Of a stretch of DNA of 17,544 nucleotides, positions 6,525 to 14,119 are shown one piece after another. This DNA is from DASUSF01 sp036375275 (GTDB taxonomy: Bacteria > Pseudomonadota > Alphaproteobacteria > Geminicoccales > Geminicoccaceae): the NCBI GenBank assembly GCA_036375275.1, contig DASUSF010000390.1, forward strand, positions 1 through 17,544, in the 5' to 3' direction. The notes beneath the pieces were generated by a model. That model had not been told where the DNA came from. It searched no databases and was given only the letters and a program-made list of their open reading frames with translations. The number at the start of each line of letters is the position of its first letter. Positions within the stretch are counted from its first letter, which is position 1. The position numbers and the translations under genes are program-made.

Positions 6525-7904
6525 ATGTCTCCGACCGTTGCCATCGTCGGCCGGCCGAACGTCGGCAAGTCGACCCTGTTCAACCGCCTGGTCCGCGGCG
6601 GACGGGCGCTGGTCGATCCGACGCCGGGCGTCACCCGCGACCGGATCGAGGGCGACGGCCGCCTCGGCCATCTCGCCTTCCGCGTGGTCGACACCGCGGG
6701 CCTCGACGAGGGCCCGGCCGACAGCGTCGCCGGGCGGCTCCGCCGCCAGAGCCAGCGCGCGCTCGCGGAGGCCGACGTGGCGCTCCTGCTGATCGACGCC
6801 AAGGCGGGACTGACCGCCCTCGACCGCGAGGTGGCGAGCTGGCTTCGACGGCATGCGACACGGGTGGTCCTGGTCGCGAACAAGTGCGAGGGGATGGCGG
6901 CCGAGGCGCTGGCCAGCGAGGCGTGGGGGCTGGGCCTCGGCCCGCCGGTGCCGATTTCGGCGCAGAACGGCGAGGGCATGGCGCTGCTCGCCGAAGCCCT
7001 GGGCGAGGCGCTCGAACGCGCGCGGTGGGGGCAGGCGTCGGCCGCGGAGCCGGTGGACGAAGCGGAGCCGGCGGACGAAGCGGAGCCCGACGACGACAGG
7101 CCGCTCCGCCTCGTGGTCGCGGGGCGTCCCAACGTCGGCAAGTCGTCGCTGATCAACCGGCTGCTTCAGGACGATCGCCTGCTGACGGGCCCCGAGCCGG
7201 GCCTGACGCGGGACGCCGTGACCATCGCCTGGTCGTTCGGCGGCCGTCGGATCGAGCTGGTCGACACCGCCGGGCTCCGGCGCCGGAGCCGGGTGGAGAC
7301 CGGCGGGCTCGAACGCCTCGCGGGCCGGGCGACGATCGGGGCGATCCGGGACGCCGACGTGACGCTCCTGGTGGTCGACGCCGCGATGCCGCTCGAGAAG
7401 CAGGATCTGGTGATCGCCAACCAGGCGATCGATCACGGCCGGGCGCTGGTGCTCGCGGTCAACAAGTGGGACCTGGTCGCCGACCCGGGCGCCGTCGCCC
7501 GCGAGGTGCGGCGCCTGATCGACCTCCGGCTGCCGCAGGTGCGGGGACTGTCGTGGTTCCCCGTCTCGGCGACGACGGGCAAGAACGTCGCGCGCCTGCT
7601 CGACGTGGTCGGCGACGCCCACCGCCGCTGGTCGACCCGGGTGCCGACCGCGGCGCTCAACCGGTGGCTCGAGGACGTGGTCGCCGCCCACGCTCCGCCC
7701 CTTGTCCGCGGCCGGCGACTGAAGATCCGGTACATCACCCAGGCTTCGACCCGGCCACCGACCTTCATCGCCTTCCTCAGTCAGGCGGGCGATCTGCCCG
7801 AAGCCTACCGCCGCTACCTGATCAACGGCCTGCGCCGCAGCTTCGATCTCGACGGCGTGCCGATCCGGATCCGCTCCCGGACCGGGCGCAACCCCTACGC
7901 CTGA
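6525..7904 (+). CDS. der: ribosome biogenesis GTPase Der (EngA)
   Basis: Der is a double GTPase needed for 50S subunit maturation. The 459-residue protein starts at the ATG at 6525 (MSPTVAIVGRPNVGKS); no clear Shine-Dalgarno precedes it, so it probably depends on bamB translation. GTPase domain 1 has the P-loop GRPNVGKS (9-16), DTAGL (56-60) and NKCE (119-122), where the usual NKxD aspartate is Glu. Domain 2 has GRPNVGKS (200-207), DTAGL (247-251) and NKWD (313-316). The C-terminal KH-like domain (about 365-459) ends in RSRTGRNPYA. The linker between the two GTPases (about 170-192) is acidic and built from a short tandem repeat. The gene is the last of the yfgM-bamB-der operon. Confidence 0.97.
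   Translation: MSPTVAIVGRPNVGKSTLFNRLVRGGRALVDPTPGVTRDRIEGDGRLGHLAFRVVDTAGLDEGPADSVAGRLRRQSQRALAEADVALLLIDAKAGLTALDREVASWLRRHATRVVLVANKCEGMAAEALASEAWGLGLGPPVPISAQNGEGMALLAEALGEALERARWGQASAAEPVDEAEPADEAEPDDDRPLRLVVAGRPNVGKSSLINRLLQDDRLLTGPEPGLTRDAVTIAWSFGGRRIELVDTAGLRRRSRVETGGLERLAGRATIGAIRDADVTLLVVDAAMPLEKQDLVIANQAIDHGRALVLAVNKWDLVADPGAVAREVRRLIDLRLPQVRGLSWFPVSATTGKNVARLLDVVGDAHRRWSTRVPTAALNRWLEDVVAAHAPPLVRGRRLKIRYITQASTRPPTFIAFLSQAGDLPEAYRRYLINGLRRSFDLDGVPIRIRSRTGRNPYA
7044..7088 (+). repeat. 18-bp tandem repeat in the Der linker (2.5 copies)
   Basis: Units at 7044-7061 and 7062-7079 (GCGGAGCCGGYGGACGAA, one mismatch) are followed by a partial third copy to 7088. Because 18 is a multiple of three, the reading frame is kept and the repeat encodes EPVDEA-EPADEA-EPDDD, an acidic spacer between the two GTPase domains. 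Likely slippage-generated and length-variable between strains (inference). Confidence 0.85.
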
Positions 7905-7913
7905 CCCCTCCGG

Positions 7914-7939
7914 CGGGGCGGGCATCGTTCCCCACCCCG
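7914..7939. terminator. GC hairpin between convergent der and DUF1127 genes
   Basis: C-GGGG-C-GGG (7914-7922) can pair with CCC-A-CCCC-G (7931-7939), with one C/A mismatch and a loop of about 8 nt. It sits in the 49-bp gap between two converging genes, where a two-way terminator is expected. There is no T-tract on either strand, so it may be only a 3'-end stabiliser. Confidence 0.35.
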
Positions 7940-7953
7940 TAGTGCCAGTTGGA

Positions 7954-8361
7954 TCATGCGGCGCGGTCGAGGCTGGCGGGCCGCTCGATCGGAGCGGCGG
8001 TCGGGCGGCGGAACGCCAGGAGCTCGGCCATGCCACCGTCCTGCCGGGCGACCAGCTGCTGCAGCGTGGTCCTGCCGTGTCGGACCGACCAGAGATCCTC
8101 GCGCCTGAGGCCGATGTCGGCGAGCGCCCGATCGTCGAGGAGGAGCAGCTCCTCGACCTCCGCGCGCCGGTTCCGCCGCTGGCGCCAATCCCCAAGGGCC
8201 GCGCCCACCCGCGTCGAGGCGACCCGGTCGAGGCCACCTCTGAGCAGGCTGCGAAGCCACAGCGCGCGCTCGCGCCGCGCCGCCATGATGAGATCGTCGG
8301 CGCGATGCCATCCGGCACCCGCCGTCGCGCCGAAGGTCCGGGCGTTCGCCTCACTCGTCAT
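7954..8361 (-). CDS. DUF1127 domain protein
   Basis: The 135-residue protein contains a DUF1127 (YjiS-like) segment at about 55-92: an Arg-rich helix (WRQRRNRRAEVEELLLLDDRAL) followed by ADIGLRREDLW, the family's characteristic 'L..D.RLL.DIGL.R.D' pattern. The start ATG at 8361 has GGAGAG (8367-8372) 5 nt upstream. Small DUF1127 proteins in alphaproteobacteria have been linked to RNA turnover and to phosphate and carbon metabolism; the present one is longer than the roughly 50-residue forms, with an N-terminal helical extension and a C-terminal tail of unknown role. It converges on der, and upstream on the same strand lies a small Arg-rich gene. Confidence 0.85.
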   Translation of the reverse strand: MTSEANARTFGATAGAGWHRADDLIMAARRERALWLRSLLRGGLDRVASTRVGAALGDWRQRRNRRAEVEELLLLDDRALADIGLRREDLWSVRHGRTTLQQLVARQDGGMAELLAFRRPTAAPIERPASLDRAA

Positions 8362-8510
8362 CTCAACTCTCCATTCTCAACGTTTGCTGAGACTGGATAA
8401 AAGCATTCGGTCGAGCTTCCAGAACCCCCGCCGCCGCAAGGCAGCCAACCGCTATGCTGCAATGCAACAACAGGGTGCGCCCGACCGCCGCGGCGGCCGC
8501 GGGCCGTTCA

Positions 8511-8699
8511 TCACAGCCCGAGGACGAGGTTCAGATCGCGGCGGAGGCGAAGCGGCGGCCTCCCCGCATGCGCCGGAGCGGCGCGGGGCGTCGCCGCGAC
8601 CGGAGCGGCGGCCCTGCGCTCGAGACGGCGGATCAGGTCATCGAGCCAGCGCGCGACGGTCCGCCGCTGTCCATGACGTTTGCGAGGACGCGGGGTCAT
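8511..8699 (-). CDS. small arginine-rich protein, unknown
   Basis: I do not recognise this 62-residue protein. It starts at the ATG at 8699 with a strong AGGAGG (centred near 8711) 8 nt upstream; an in-frame start at 8786 would overlap its likely promoter and is less credible. The sequence is very basic: an Arg/Lys-rich N-terminus (MTPRPRKRHGQRR), one amphipathic helix (about 13-30, ARWLDDLIRRLERRA), an Ala/Pro-rich middle, and a second basic patch before the hydrophobic end LNLVLGL. It could bind RNA or membrane, but this is speculation. A TTGACA promoter box and ribosome site in the right order support it being real. The DUF1127 gene lies 149 bp downstream on the same strand. Confidence 0.5.
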   Translation of the reverse strand: MTPRPRKRHGQRRTVARWLDDLIRRLERRAAAPVAATPRAAPAHAGRPPLRLRRDLNLVLGL

Positions 8700-8770
8700 G
8701 ACGGAGACCTCCTGTAGGCTCGGGCATCGCCCTGGAGCCTCCAGATCTAATGGCCTCCGGTGTCGGCGGC

Positions 8771-8799
8771 ATGTCGCCCGCTTCACACGGAAGTGTCAA
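8771..8799 (-). promoter_or_regulatory. promoter of the small Arg-rich gene with overlapping inverted repeat
   Basis: A perfect TTGACA (8799-8794) is followed after 17 nt by the weak -10 CGACAT (8776-8771), as in many alphaproteobacterial promoters where the -35 dominates. The leader to the ATG at 8699 would be about 65 nt. The -35 lies inside an inverted repeat on 8782-8799: TTGACAC-TTCC-GTGTGAA, 7-bp arms with one mismatch. A protein bound there would cover the -35, so repression is the simplest reading. Confidence 0.45.
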
Positions 8800-8804
8800 A
8801 TATT

Positions 8805-9506
8805 TCAGATGCGGACGATCTCGCCGTGCCGGGTCGCGTCCGGGCTGGTGAGCGCCAGGATCGCGGCGGCATGAACGTCCGGCGCGGCCAGGCGGGCGGG
8901 ATCCTCGCCGGGGAAGGCGGTGGCGCGGAGTCGGGTCGGCATCGGCGGTGGCAGGGCCAGGTTGATGCGCACCGGCGAGCGCGCGAGTTCGGCGGCCCAG
9001 GCCAGCACCAGCGCCTCGAGCGCCGCCTTGCTCGCCGCGTAGGCCGACCAGAACGGACGCTGCGCCCGCGCCTCGGCCGCCGTCACGAAGACCGCCCGGC
9101 CCCGAGGCGCCGCCCGGAGCAGCGGCTCCATCGAGCGGATCAGGCGCTGGTTGGCGAGCAGGTTGAGCGCGAGGACCCGCTCCAGCTCGACGGGCGTCAG
9201 ATGGCTCGCGGGCGTGAGGGTCCCGAGCGTCCCCGCATTGCCGATCAGGGCGTCGAGCCGGCCATGACGCGCGGCGATGGCCGCGCCGAGGCGCTCGATG
9301 CCCTCCTTCAGGGTGAGATCGAGCGGCACCAGGGTCGCGCTGCCGCCCCGGGCGCCGACCGCATCGTCGACCTCCTCGAGGGCGCCGGCGGTCCGGGCCA
9401 CCAGGACGAGATGGGTGTCCGGTCCGGCCGCGCCGAGGGCGAGGGCCCGGCCGAGGCCCCGGCTGGCACCGGTGATCAGGACGACCCGCGGCGATCCGGA
9501 ACCCAG
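8805..9506 (-). CDS. short-chain dehydrogenase/reductase, no standard start codon and no catalytic Ser
   Basis: The SDR fold is clear over 233 residues: the cofactor loop LITGASRGLG at 10-19, GNAG at 89-92 (usual NNAG) and YAASK at 156-160. No ATG, GTG or TTG lies between the in-frame stop overlapping the end of purF and the Gly-rich loop. The first in-frame GTG (9401) would remove the cofactor site. I therefore place the start at the CTG at 9506, with GAGGG 8 nt upstream inside the purF 3' end, 1 nt after the purF stop; reinitiation after purF is likely. The catalytic Ser expected 13 residues before Tyr156 is Ala143, preceded by Thr142 (VTAAEAR), so activity may be reduced or the role altered. 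Similar SDR genes commonly follow purF in alphaproteobacteria. Substrate unknown. Confidence 0.88.
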   Translation of the reverse strand: MGSGSPRVVLITGASRGLGRALALGAAGPDTHLVLVARTAGALEEVDDAVGARGGSATLVPLDLTLKEGIERLGAAIAARHGRLDALIGNAGTLGTLTPASHLTPVELERVLALNLLANQRLIRSMEPLLRAAPRGRAVFVTAAEARAQRPFWSAYAASKAALEALVLAWAAELARSPVRINLALPPPMPTRLRATAFPGEDPARLAAPDVHAAAILALTSPDATRHGEIVRI

Positions 9507-9507
9507 C

Positions 9508-10965
9508 TCAGGCGCCCTCGAGCATCAGGCTCAGCTGATCGCTCGCCGAGCCGTCGCCGAGGTCGGCGAGGAGCGTCGGATAGTCGCCGCTGAAGCAGGC
9601 GTCGCAGAAGGCCGGCTGGCGCGCGTCGCGGGGGCGCGCGCCGACCGCCCGGTAGAGTCCGTCGAGGGAGAGGAAGGCGAGGCTGTCGACGCCGATGATC
9701 CGGGCGATGCTCTCGAGGTTGTTCTGCGCCGCCATGAGCTGGCTCCGCTCCGGCGTGTCGACGCCATAGAAGCAGGAGTGGGTGATCGGCGGGCTCGCGA
9801 TCCGCATGTGGACCTCGGTCGCGCCGGCCTGGCGCACCATGGCGACGATCTTCTTGGACGTGGTGCCGCGGACGATGGAATCGTCGATCAGCACCACCCG
9901 CCGGCCTTCGATCGTCGCCCGGTTGGCGTTGTGCTTGAGCTTGACCCCGAGATGGCGGATCTGGTCCGACGGCTCGATGAAGGTCCGGCCGACGTAATGG
10001 TTGCGGATGATGCCGAGCTCGAACGGCTGGCCAGCCGCGCGGGCGTAGCCGATCGCCGCCGGCACGCCGGAATCGGGCACCGGGATGACCAGGTCCGCCG
10101 GCACCGCGCTCTCCTCGGCGAGCACCTCGCCGATGCGCTTCCTGGCCTCGTACACGCCCTGGCCTTCGACCACGCTGTCCGGGCGCGCGAAGTACACGTA
10201 CTCGAAGATGCAGAACCGGCGCGGCGGGCGGGCGAACGGGGTCAGGCTCTGGATGCCGCGGCTGCCGATCATGACCACCTCGCCCGGCTCGACGTCGCGG
10301 ACGAACCGGGCGCCCATGATGTCGAGGGCGCAGGTCTCGGAGGCGAGCATCCACGCGCCGTCGAGCTCGCCGATCACCAGCGGGCGGACACCGAGCGGAT
10401 CGCGGACCCCGAACAGCCCCTCCTTGGCGAGCGCGACCAGCGAGTAGGCGCCGTCGACCTCGTCGAGCGCCTCGATCAGCCGGTCCACGACCGACGGCTG
10501 GCGCGAGCGCGCGATCAGGTGGACGATCACCTCGGTGTCGGAGGTCGACTGGAACAGGCTGCCGTCGGCGGTGAGCCGCCGGCGGAGCATGCGGGCGTTG
10601 GTCAGGTTGCCGTTGTGCGCGAGCGCGAACCCTCCGAAGGCGAAGTCGGCGAAGAGCGGCTGGACGTTCCTCAGCACTGGCGCGCCGGTCGTGGAGTAGC
10701 GGTTGTGGCCGATCGCCGAGAAGCCGGGCAGGCCCGCGATCACCTCCGGGGTGCTGAACTGGTCGCCGACCAGCCCGAGCGCACGGTGGCTATGGAAGTG
10801 GTGGCCGTCGAAGCTGACCACCCCGGCCGCCTCCTGACCCCTGTGCTGCAGCGCGTGCAGGCCGAGGACGGTATGCGCCGCCGCCTCGTTGGTGCCGTAG
10901 ATCCCAAAGACGCCGCACTCCTCGCGCGGCTTGTCGCCATGCGCGGCGGTCCAGATCGTGGTCAT
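9508..10965 (-). CDS. purF: amidophosphoribosyltransferase, Fe-S type
   Basis: PurF makes phosphoribosylamine from PRPP and glutamine, the committed step of purine synthesis. Translation starts at the ATG at 10965, which overlaps the cvpA stop (ATGA) and has GGAG 5 nt upstream. Residues 1-16 form a propeptide; removal exposes the nucleophile Cys17 (EECGVFG). The class II glutaminase domain runs to about 240 (HNRYSTTG at 87-94, HNGN at 117-120). The phosphoribosyltransferase domain follows, with the PRPP loop VVLIDDSIVRGTT at 357-369. Cys252, Cys398, Cys454 and Cys457 sit where B. subtilis PurF binds its 4Fe-4S cluster, and E. coli PurF lacks them, so this is an oxygen-sensitive Fe-S type. The length (485) fits. 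The SDR gene follows immediately. Confidence 0.97.
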   Translation of the reverse strand: MTTIWTAAHGDKPREECGVFGIYGTNEAAAHTVLGLHALQHRGQEAAGVVSFDGHHFHSHRALGLVGDQFSTPEVIAGLPGFSAIGHNRYSTTGAPVLRNVQPLFADFAFGGFALAHNGNLTNARMLRRRLTADGSLFQSTSDTEVIVHLIARSRQPSVVDRLIEALDEVDGAYSLVALAKEGLFGVRDPLGVRPLVIGELDGAWMLASETCALDIMGARFVRDVEPGEVVMIGSRGIQSLTPFARPPRRFCIFEYVYFARPDSVVEGQGVYEARKRIGEVLAEESAVPADLVIPVPDSGVPAAIGYARAAGQPFELGIIRNHYVGRTFIEPSDQIRHLGVKLKHNANRATIEGRRVVLIDDSIVRGTTSKKIVAMVRQAGATEVHMRIASPPITHSCFYGVDTPERSQLMAAQNNLESIARIIGVDSLAFLSLDGLYRAVGARPRDARQPAFCDACFSGDYPTLLADLGDGSASDQLSLMLEGA

Positions 10966-11501
10966 GTGGTCTCCACCTGCGCCGCGGCCCCGGCCGCGCG
11001 CGCTTCTCCCTCCGCGGGCTCGGGCAGCCAGCGTTGTAGCAGCGCCGCCGCATCCTGCACATAGGGCAGCAGCCGGGCCTGGGTCAGCCCCGGCGGCAAC
11101 TGCTCGGGGGCGATCAGGAGCGTGAGCCCGAGCCAGCCGGCGGCCACGATGAGCCCGCCCCGGAGCAGGCCGAAGAGGGCCCCGAGCGCCCGGTCGAGGT
11201 GGCCGAACCAGCCGCGCGGCAGCTGCTCGACCACGACCGCCGCGAGCACCTTGAGGATGATCAGCGGCACCACGAAGACCACGATAAGCGCCGCCACGTC
11301 CGCGATCCACGGGGTCGCGATGGTCTCCTTGGCGACCCCCTGCGCCGGCTCGAAGGCGTACCAGCCGAGCGCGGCGGCGCCGATCCACGCGGCGATGGTG
11401 AGCGCCTCCCGGACCGCACCGCGCAGCAGCGCGAGCAGGGTCGAGATCAGGACCACCGCGACGACCGCGAGGTCGAACCAGGTGAGGGTCGGAATGCTCA
11501 T
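10962..11501 (-). CDS. cvpA: CvpA family membrane protein
   Basis: A 179-residue integral membrane protein with four hydrophobic segments at about 7-27, 33-48, 65-90 and 105-130, the CvpA arrangement. The N-terminal WFDLAVVAVVLISTLLALLRG with an Arg-Gly after helix 1, and the HLDRALGALFGLLRGGLI segment between helices 3 and 4, are family features. The C-terminal tail (about 150-179) is Ala/Glu-rich and probably cytoplasmic or unstructured. CvpA is required for colicin V production and bile/envelope stress tolerance in enterics, and is nearly always next to purF, as here; its last codons overlap the purF ATG. The ribosome site (GGGGATC before the ATG) is weak. Confidence 0.94.
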   Translation of the reverse strand: MSIPTLTWFDLAVVAVVLISTLLALLRGAVREALTIAAWIGAAALGWYAFEPAQGVAKETIATPWIADVAALIVVFVVPLIILKVLAAVVVEQLPRGWFGHLDRALGALFGLLRGGLIVAAGWLGLTLLIAPEQLPPGLTQARLLPYVQDAAALLQRWLPEPAEGEARAAGAAAQVETT

Positions 11502-11652
11502 GATCCCCGGGGGCCGCGCCGGGCCGGATGCGTGAGGTCGGCGCCGGCTCGCCGCACGGACGCTCCGGCCGTCACATGGAGGGCGGGCGCGGCTGCCGCA
11601 AGGGCCGCCGGGGCGGGCTCAGCCGCCGGGCCGGCCGGCCGGCCGCGGGCGG
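11502..11652. other. intergenic region upstream of cvpA with GGCC palindrome
   Basis: This 151-bp gap lies between the exonuclease stop and the cvpA start (both minus). Bases 11629-11644 are a perfect 16-bp palindrome, four GGCC units, flanked by CCGCC/GGCGG arms that lengthen the possible hairpin. It starts about 9 nt after the exonuclease stop, so it may end or stabilise that transcript, though it has no T-tract. A cvpA-purF promoter should also be here; the best box is a poor TTGCGG near 11602 with no convincing -10. No gene seen. Confidence 0.45.
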
Positions 11653-12294
11653 TCATCCGACACCTGCCCCGGCGCGGCCACCGCCCGGCCCGGTCAGACG
11701 AAGAAACATCATCGCGGTGAGCAGCGCGTCGTTGAAGGCGTCGTGCTCCGCCCGGGCGGGCAGATCGAGATCCTGGCGGATCGCCCGGAAGCTGAGGTCG
11801 ACGTTGCTGTTCGGGGTGCGGCGGATCTTGGCGTCGTAGTAGAGCGCCGAGACCTCGATCCGACGGTTGGGCAGCGGCACGCCGAGCTTCGGCCGGAGGT
11901 ACCGGTTGAGGATCGCCAGGTCGTACTCGAGGTAGTACCCGACCAGGGTGCGCGGGCCGATGAAGTGGAGCAGGCGGTCGATCGCCTCGTCGGGCGGCAG
12001 GCCGCGGGCGACGTCGATCGGCCGCAGCCGGTGAATCAGGATGCCGCCCTCGCCGGCATGCTCGCTCGGCCGGACGATCATCTCGAGGCGCTCGCTCGCG
12101 AGGATCCGGTCGCCCCGGATCCGGATCGCCGCGATCGCGAGGATCTCCGCCTTCCGGGCGTCGAGGCTCGTGGTCTCGGTGTCGAGGCTGACGAACTCGC
12201 CGTCCGGCGGCGGCTCGCCGAGGAACGCGAAGGCGGGGTCGATCAGGCGCCGTCGCCACCAGCGCCGGCGGATCCCCTCGAGCATGGCCCTCAC
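11653..12294 (-). CDS. DEDDh 3'-5' exonuclease (DnaQ-like)
   Basis: A 213-residue exonuclease of the DnaQ/epsilon superfamily. The metal-binding motifs are all present: Exo I Asp38-Thr-Glu40 (SLDTETTSLD), Exo II Asp125 (YLEYDLAILNR), and Exo III His184...Asp189 (HDAFNDALLTA), which makes it a DEDDh enzyme that removes nucleotides from 3' ends. The N-terminus (RRRWWRRR) is strongly basic. It is not the replicative epsilon subunit: it is short and no polymerase-binding tail is visible. The start is the GTG at 12294, overlapping the upstream stop by 4 nt (GTGA); an ATG at 12285 is the alternative. Coupling to the cNMP/CBS/DUF294 gene means the two products are made together. The substrate is unknown. 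Confidence 0.9.
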   Translation of the reverse strand: MRAMLEGIRRRWWRRRLIDPAFAFLGEPPPDGEFVSLDTETTSLDARKAEILAIAAIRIRGDRILASERLEMIVRPSEHAGEGGILIHRLRPIDVARGLPPDEAIDRLLHFIGPRTLVGYYLEYDLAILNRYLRPKLGVPLPNRRIEVSALYYDAKIRRTPNSNVDLSFRAIRQDLDLPARAEHDAFNDALLTAMMFLRLTGPGGGRAGAGVG

Positions 12295-14105
12295 AGCATG
12301 CTGAGCGGAAAGTGGTGGCGCACGAGGTCCTTGAACCGGTTGACGATGACCAGGGAGTCCTTGAGCAGGTCGCGCTCGAACTTGTTGAGCTCGGCCGGGC
12401 GGACGAGGTTGTCGAGCGGCTGCTCGAGGCGAAGCTTGTGCAGGCGGGTCTGCAGGCGGAGCCCGAGCAGGAAGCCGTAGGCCTCGATCAGGTCGCGCGC
12501 GAAGCCGGCGTCGAGCACGCCGACCGCCTGGAGACGCCGGATGCGCTCGGCGGTGTTGGTCTCGCCCAGCCGCTGCTCGAGGGCGAGCGCCCGCACGCCA
12601 TGGACCACCGGAAAGATGCCTCCCTTCTTGACGTCGAGCTCGTTCCTGAGCGCGCCGCGTCCGGCGAGCAGGTTGCCGAAGAAGCCGAGCGGGGTCTCAA
12701 AGCTGTCGATGGCGCGGGCGAAGCGCGCGCAGAAGGCGGAATTGCCGGCGCTCAGCTCGAGCAGATGGGCCTTGGCCGCCGCCAGCAGCTCCGCATCACC
12801 GGCCACCGGCGCGGCGTCGTAGAAGATCGCGACGTTCATCAGCGCCTGCTCGTCGGGCTCCGCCACCCAGCGCCTGAGATCGTCGCGCCAGGCCCGGAGC
12901 GGCCCGCGCCAGGCCGGGTTGCTGACCATGACGTTGCCGGGGCAGCGCGGATAGCCGAAGCTGATCAGCGCCGCGGTCAGCGCATCGCACAGCTCCTCCA
13001 GCCCGGGCAGCACGGCGCCGTCGCGCAGGATCAGCCCGTTGTCCTGATCGGTGCGCAGGATCTGGTCGCCGCGCCCCTCGCTGCCCATCACGATCAGGCA
13101 GGAGTCGGAGACGAAGGCATCGTCCGGCGCGAGGATCGAGAACGCCCGGGCGATGATCCTCCGCGTCAGCTCGGCGACCAGCTGGGTGATGTAGGGGATC
13201 TTGGTGCCGTGGCCGTGCAGCACCTGCACCAGGTCCACCAGCCGCCCGCTCGCCTGCCGGAGATCGTCCAGGGTCTGGGCGCGCGCGATCTCCACGACCA
13301 CGATGTGCGACTGGCTGGAGAGGAAGCTCAGGAGGTCGAGCTGCTCCAGCACGCCCACGATCTCGCCCTGATCGACCACCACGAGGCGCCGGACGCCGTG
13401 GCGGGTGAGGCTGAGCAGCGCCTCGATGAGGAGGTCGTCGGCGTCGATGGTGACGAGCTGGTAGGTCGCCATGCCGCCGATCGGCGTCTCGAGCGGGCGC
13501 CGCTCCAGGATGATGCCGTCGCGGAGATCGTAGCCGGTGGCGATCCCGACGCGCTCGCCGTCGCGAACCAGGAGCGAGGTGGTCCTGGTCTCCTTCATCA
13601 GCTTCGCGGCGTCGAAGGCGGAGGTGCTGCCGTCGAGGAAGACCGGCGGATGCATGTAGGCGTCCCGCACCCTAGCCGTCATCAGCGGCTGGAGATCGCG
13701 GATCGTCTGGCGCGCCGCCAGGGCGTCCAGCTTGAGCGACAGGTCGCGGTAGAAGAACTCGGCGAACGCCTTGTTGTTGGCGGTGAGCTCGAGCAGCTCG
13801 TCGAGCGGCAGGAGGTAGCAGATCGCCTCCTCGTCGACCACGAAGGTGTGCCGGCACTTGCGCTCGACGAGGAGCGAGCTGTCGAAGCAGTCGCCGGGGC
13901 CGTGCACCGCGACCAGCTCCGGCCCGTCGAGCTCGCGCACCAGCCCCTTGATCAGGATGTAGAAGGACGGCGGCACGTCGCCGGCGCGGACGATGACCTC
14001 GCCGCGGCGGAAGAAGGCGACGTCGACCTCGGCCTCGAAGCGCTCCAGCTCGCCGGCCGAGAGCCGGTCGAACGGGGGCGAGGAGAAATCGAAGGCCGCA
14101 GGCAT
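12291..14105 (-). CDS. cNMP-binding/CBS/DUF294 nucleotidyltransferase-like signalling protein
   Basis: A 604-residue soluble multidomain protein. Domain order: a cyclic-nucleotide-binding-like fold at about 10-125 (RRGEVIVRAGDVPPSFYILIKG), two CBS repeats at about 145-265 (adenine-nucleotide sensors in other proteins), a GlnD-like nucleotidyltransferase domain (DUF294) at about 295-430 with the motif GSEGRGDQILRTDQD at 341-355 that supplies the metal aspartates, and a helical C-terminal domain to 604. The family is thought to transfer a nucleotide to an unknown target. The start is the ATG at 14105; upstream extensions overlap the symporter and the hairpin. It is co-encoded with a DEDDh exonuclease and lies just after the DUF485/ActP genes, an arrangement I recall around acetate-utilisation genes in other proteobacteria, suggesting control of that transport. 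Function inferred. Confidence 0.9.
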   Translation of the reverse strand: MPAAFDFSSPPFDRLSAGELERFEAEVDVAFFRRGEVIVRAGDVPPSFYILIKGLVRELDGPELVAVHGPGDCFDSSLLVERKCRHTFVVDEEAICYLLPLDELLELTANNKAFAEFFYRDLSLKLDALAARQTIRDLQPLMTARVRDAYMHPPVFLDGSTSAFDAAKLMKETRTTSLLVRDGERVGIATGYDLRDGIILERRPLETPIGGMATYQLVTIDADDLLIEALLSLTRHGVRRLVVVDQGEIVGVLEQLDLLSFLSSQSHIVVVEIARAQTLDDLRQASGRLVDLVQVLHGHGTKIPYITQLVAELTRRIIARAFSILAPDDAFVSDSCLIVMGSEGRGDQILRTDQDNGLILRDGAVLPGLEELCDALTAALISFGYPRCPGNVMVSNPAWRGPLRAWRDDLRRWVAEPDEQALMNVAIFYDAAPVAGDAELLAAAKAHLLELSAGNSAFCARFARAIDSFETPLGFFGNLLAGRGALRNELDVKKGGIFPVVHGVRALALEQRLGETNTAERIRRLQAVGVLDAGFARDLIEAYGFLLGLRLQTRLHKLRLEQPLDNLVRPAELNKFERDLLKDSLVIVNRFKDLVRHHFPLSML

Positions 14106-14119
14106 CGGTCCCGGCTCGA

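Noticed and set aside
10966..11388. Long N-terminal extension of purF
   Set aside because: It overlaps cvpA. The ATG at 10965 gives the propeptide plus Cys17, as the family requires.
11590..11652. cvpA-purF promoter
   Set aside because: The TTGCGG near 11602 has a proper 17-nt spacer only to CATGTG, which is too far from a -10 consensus in this GC-rich gap to list.
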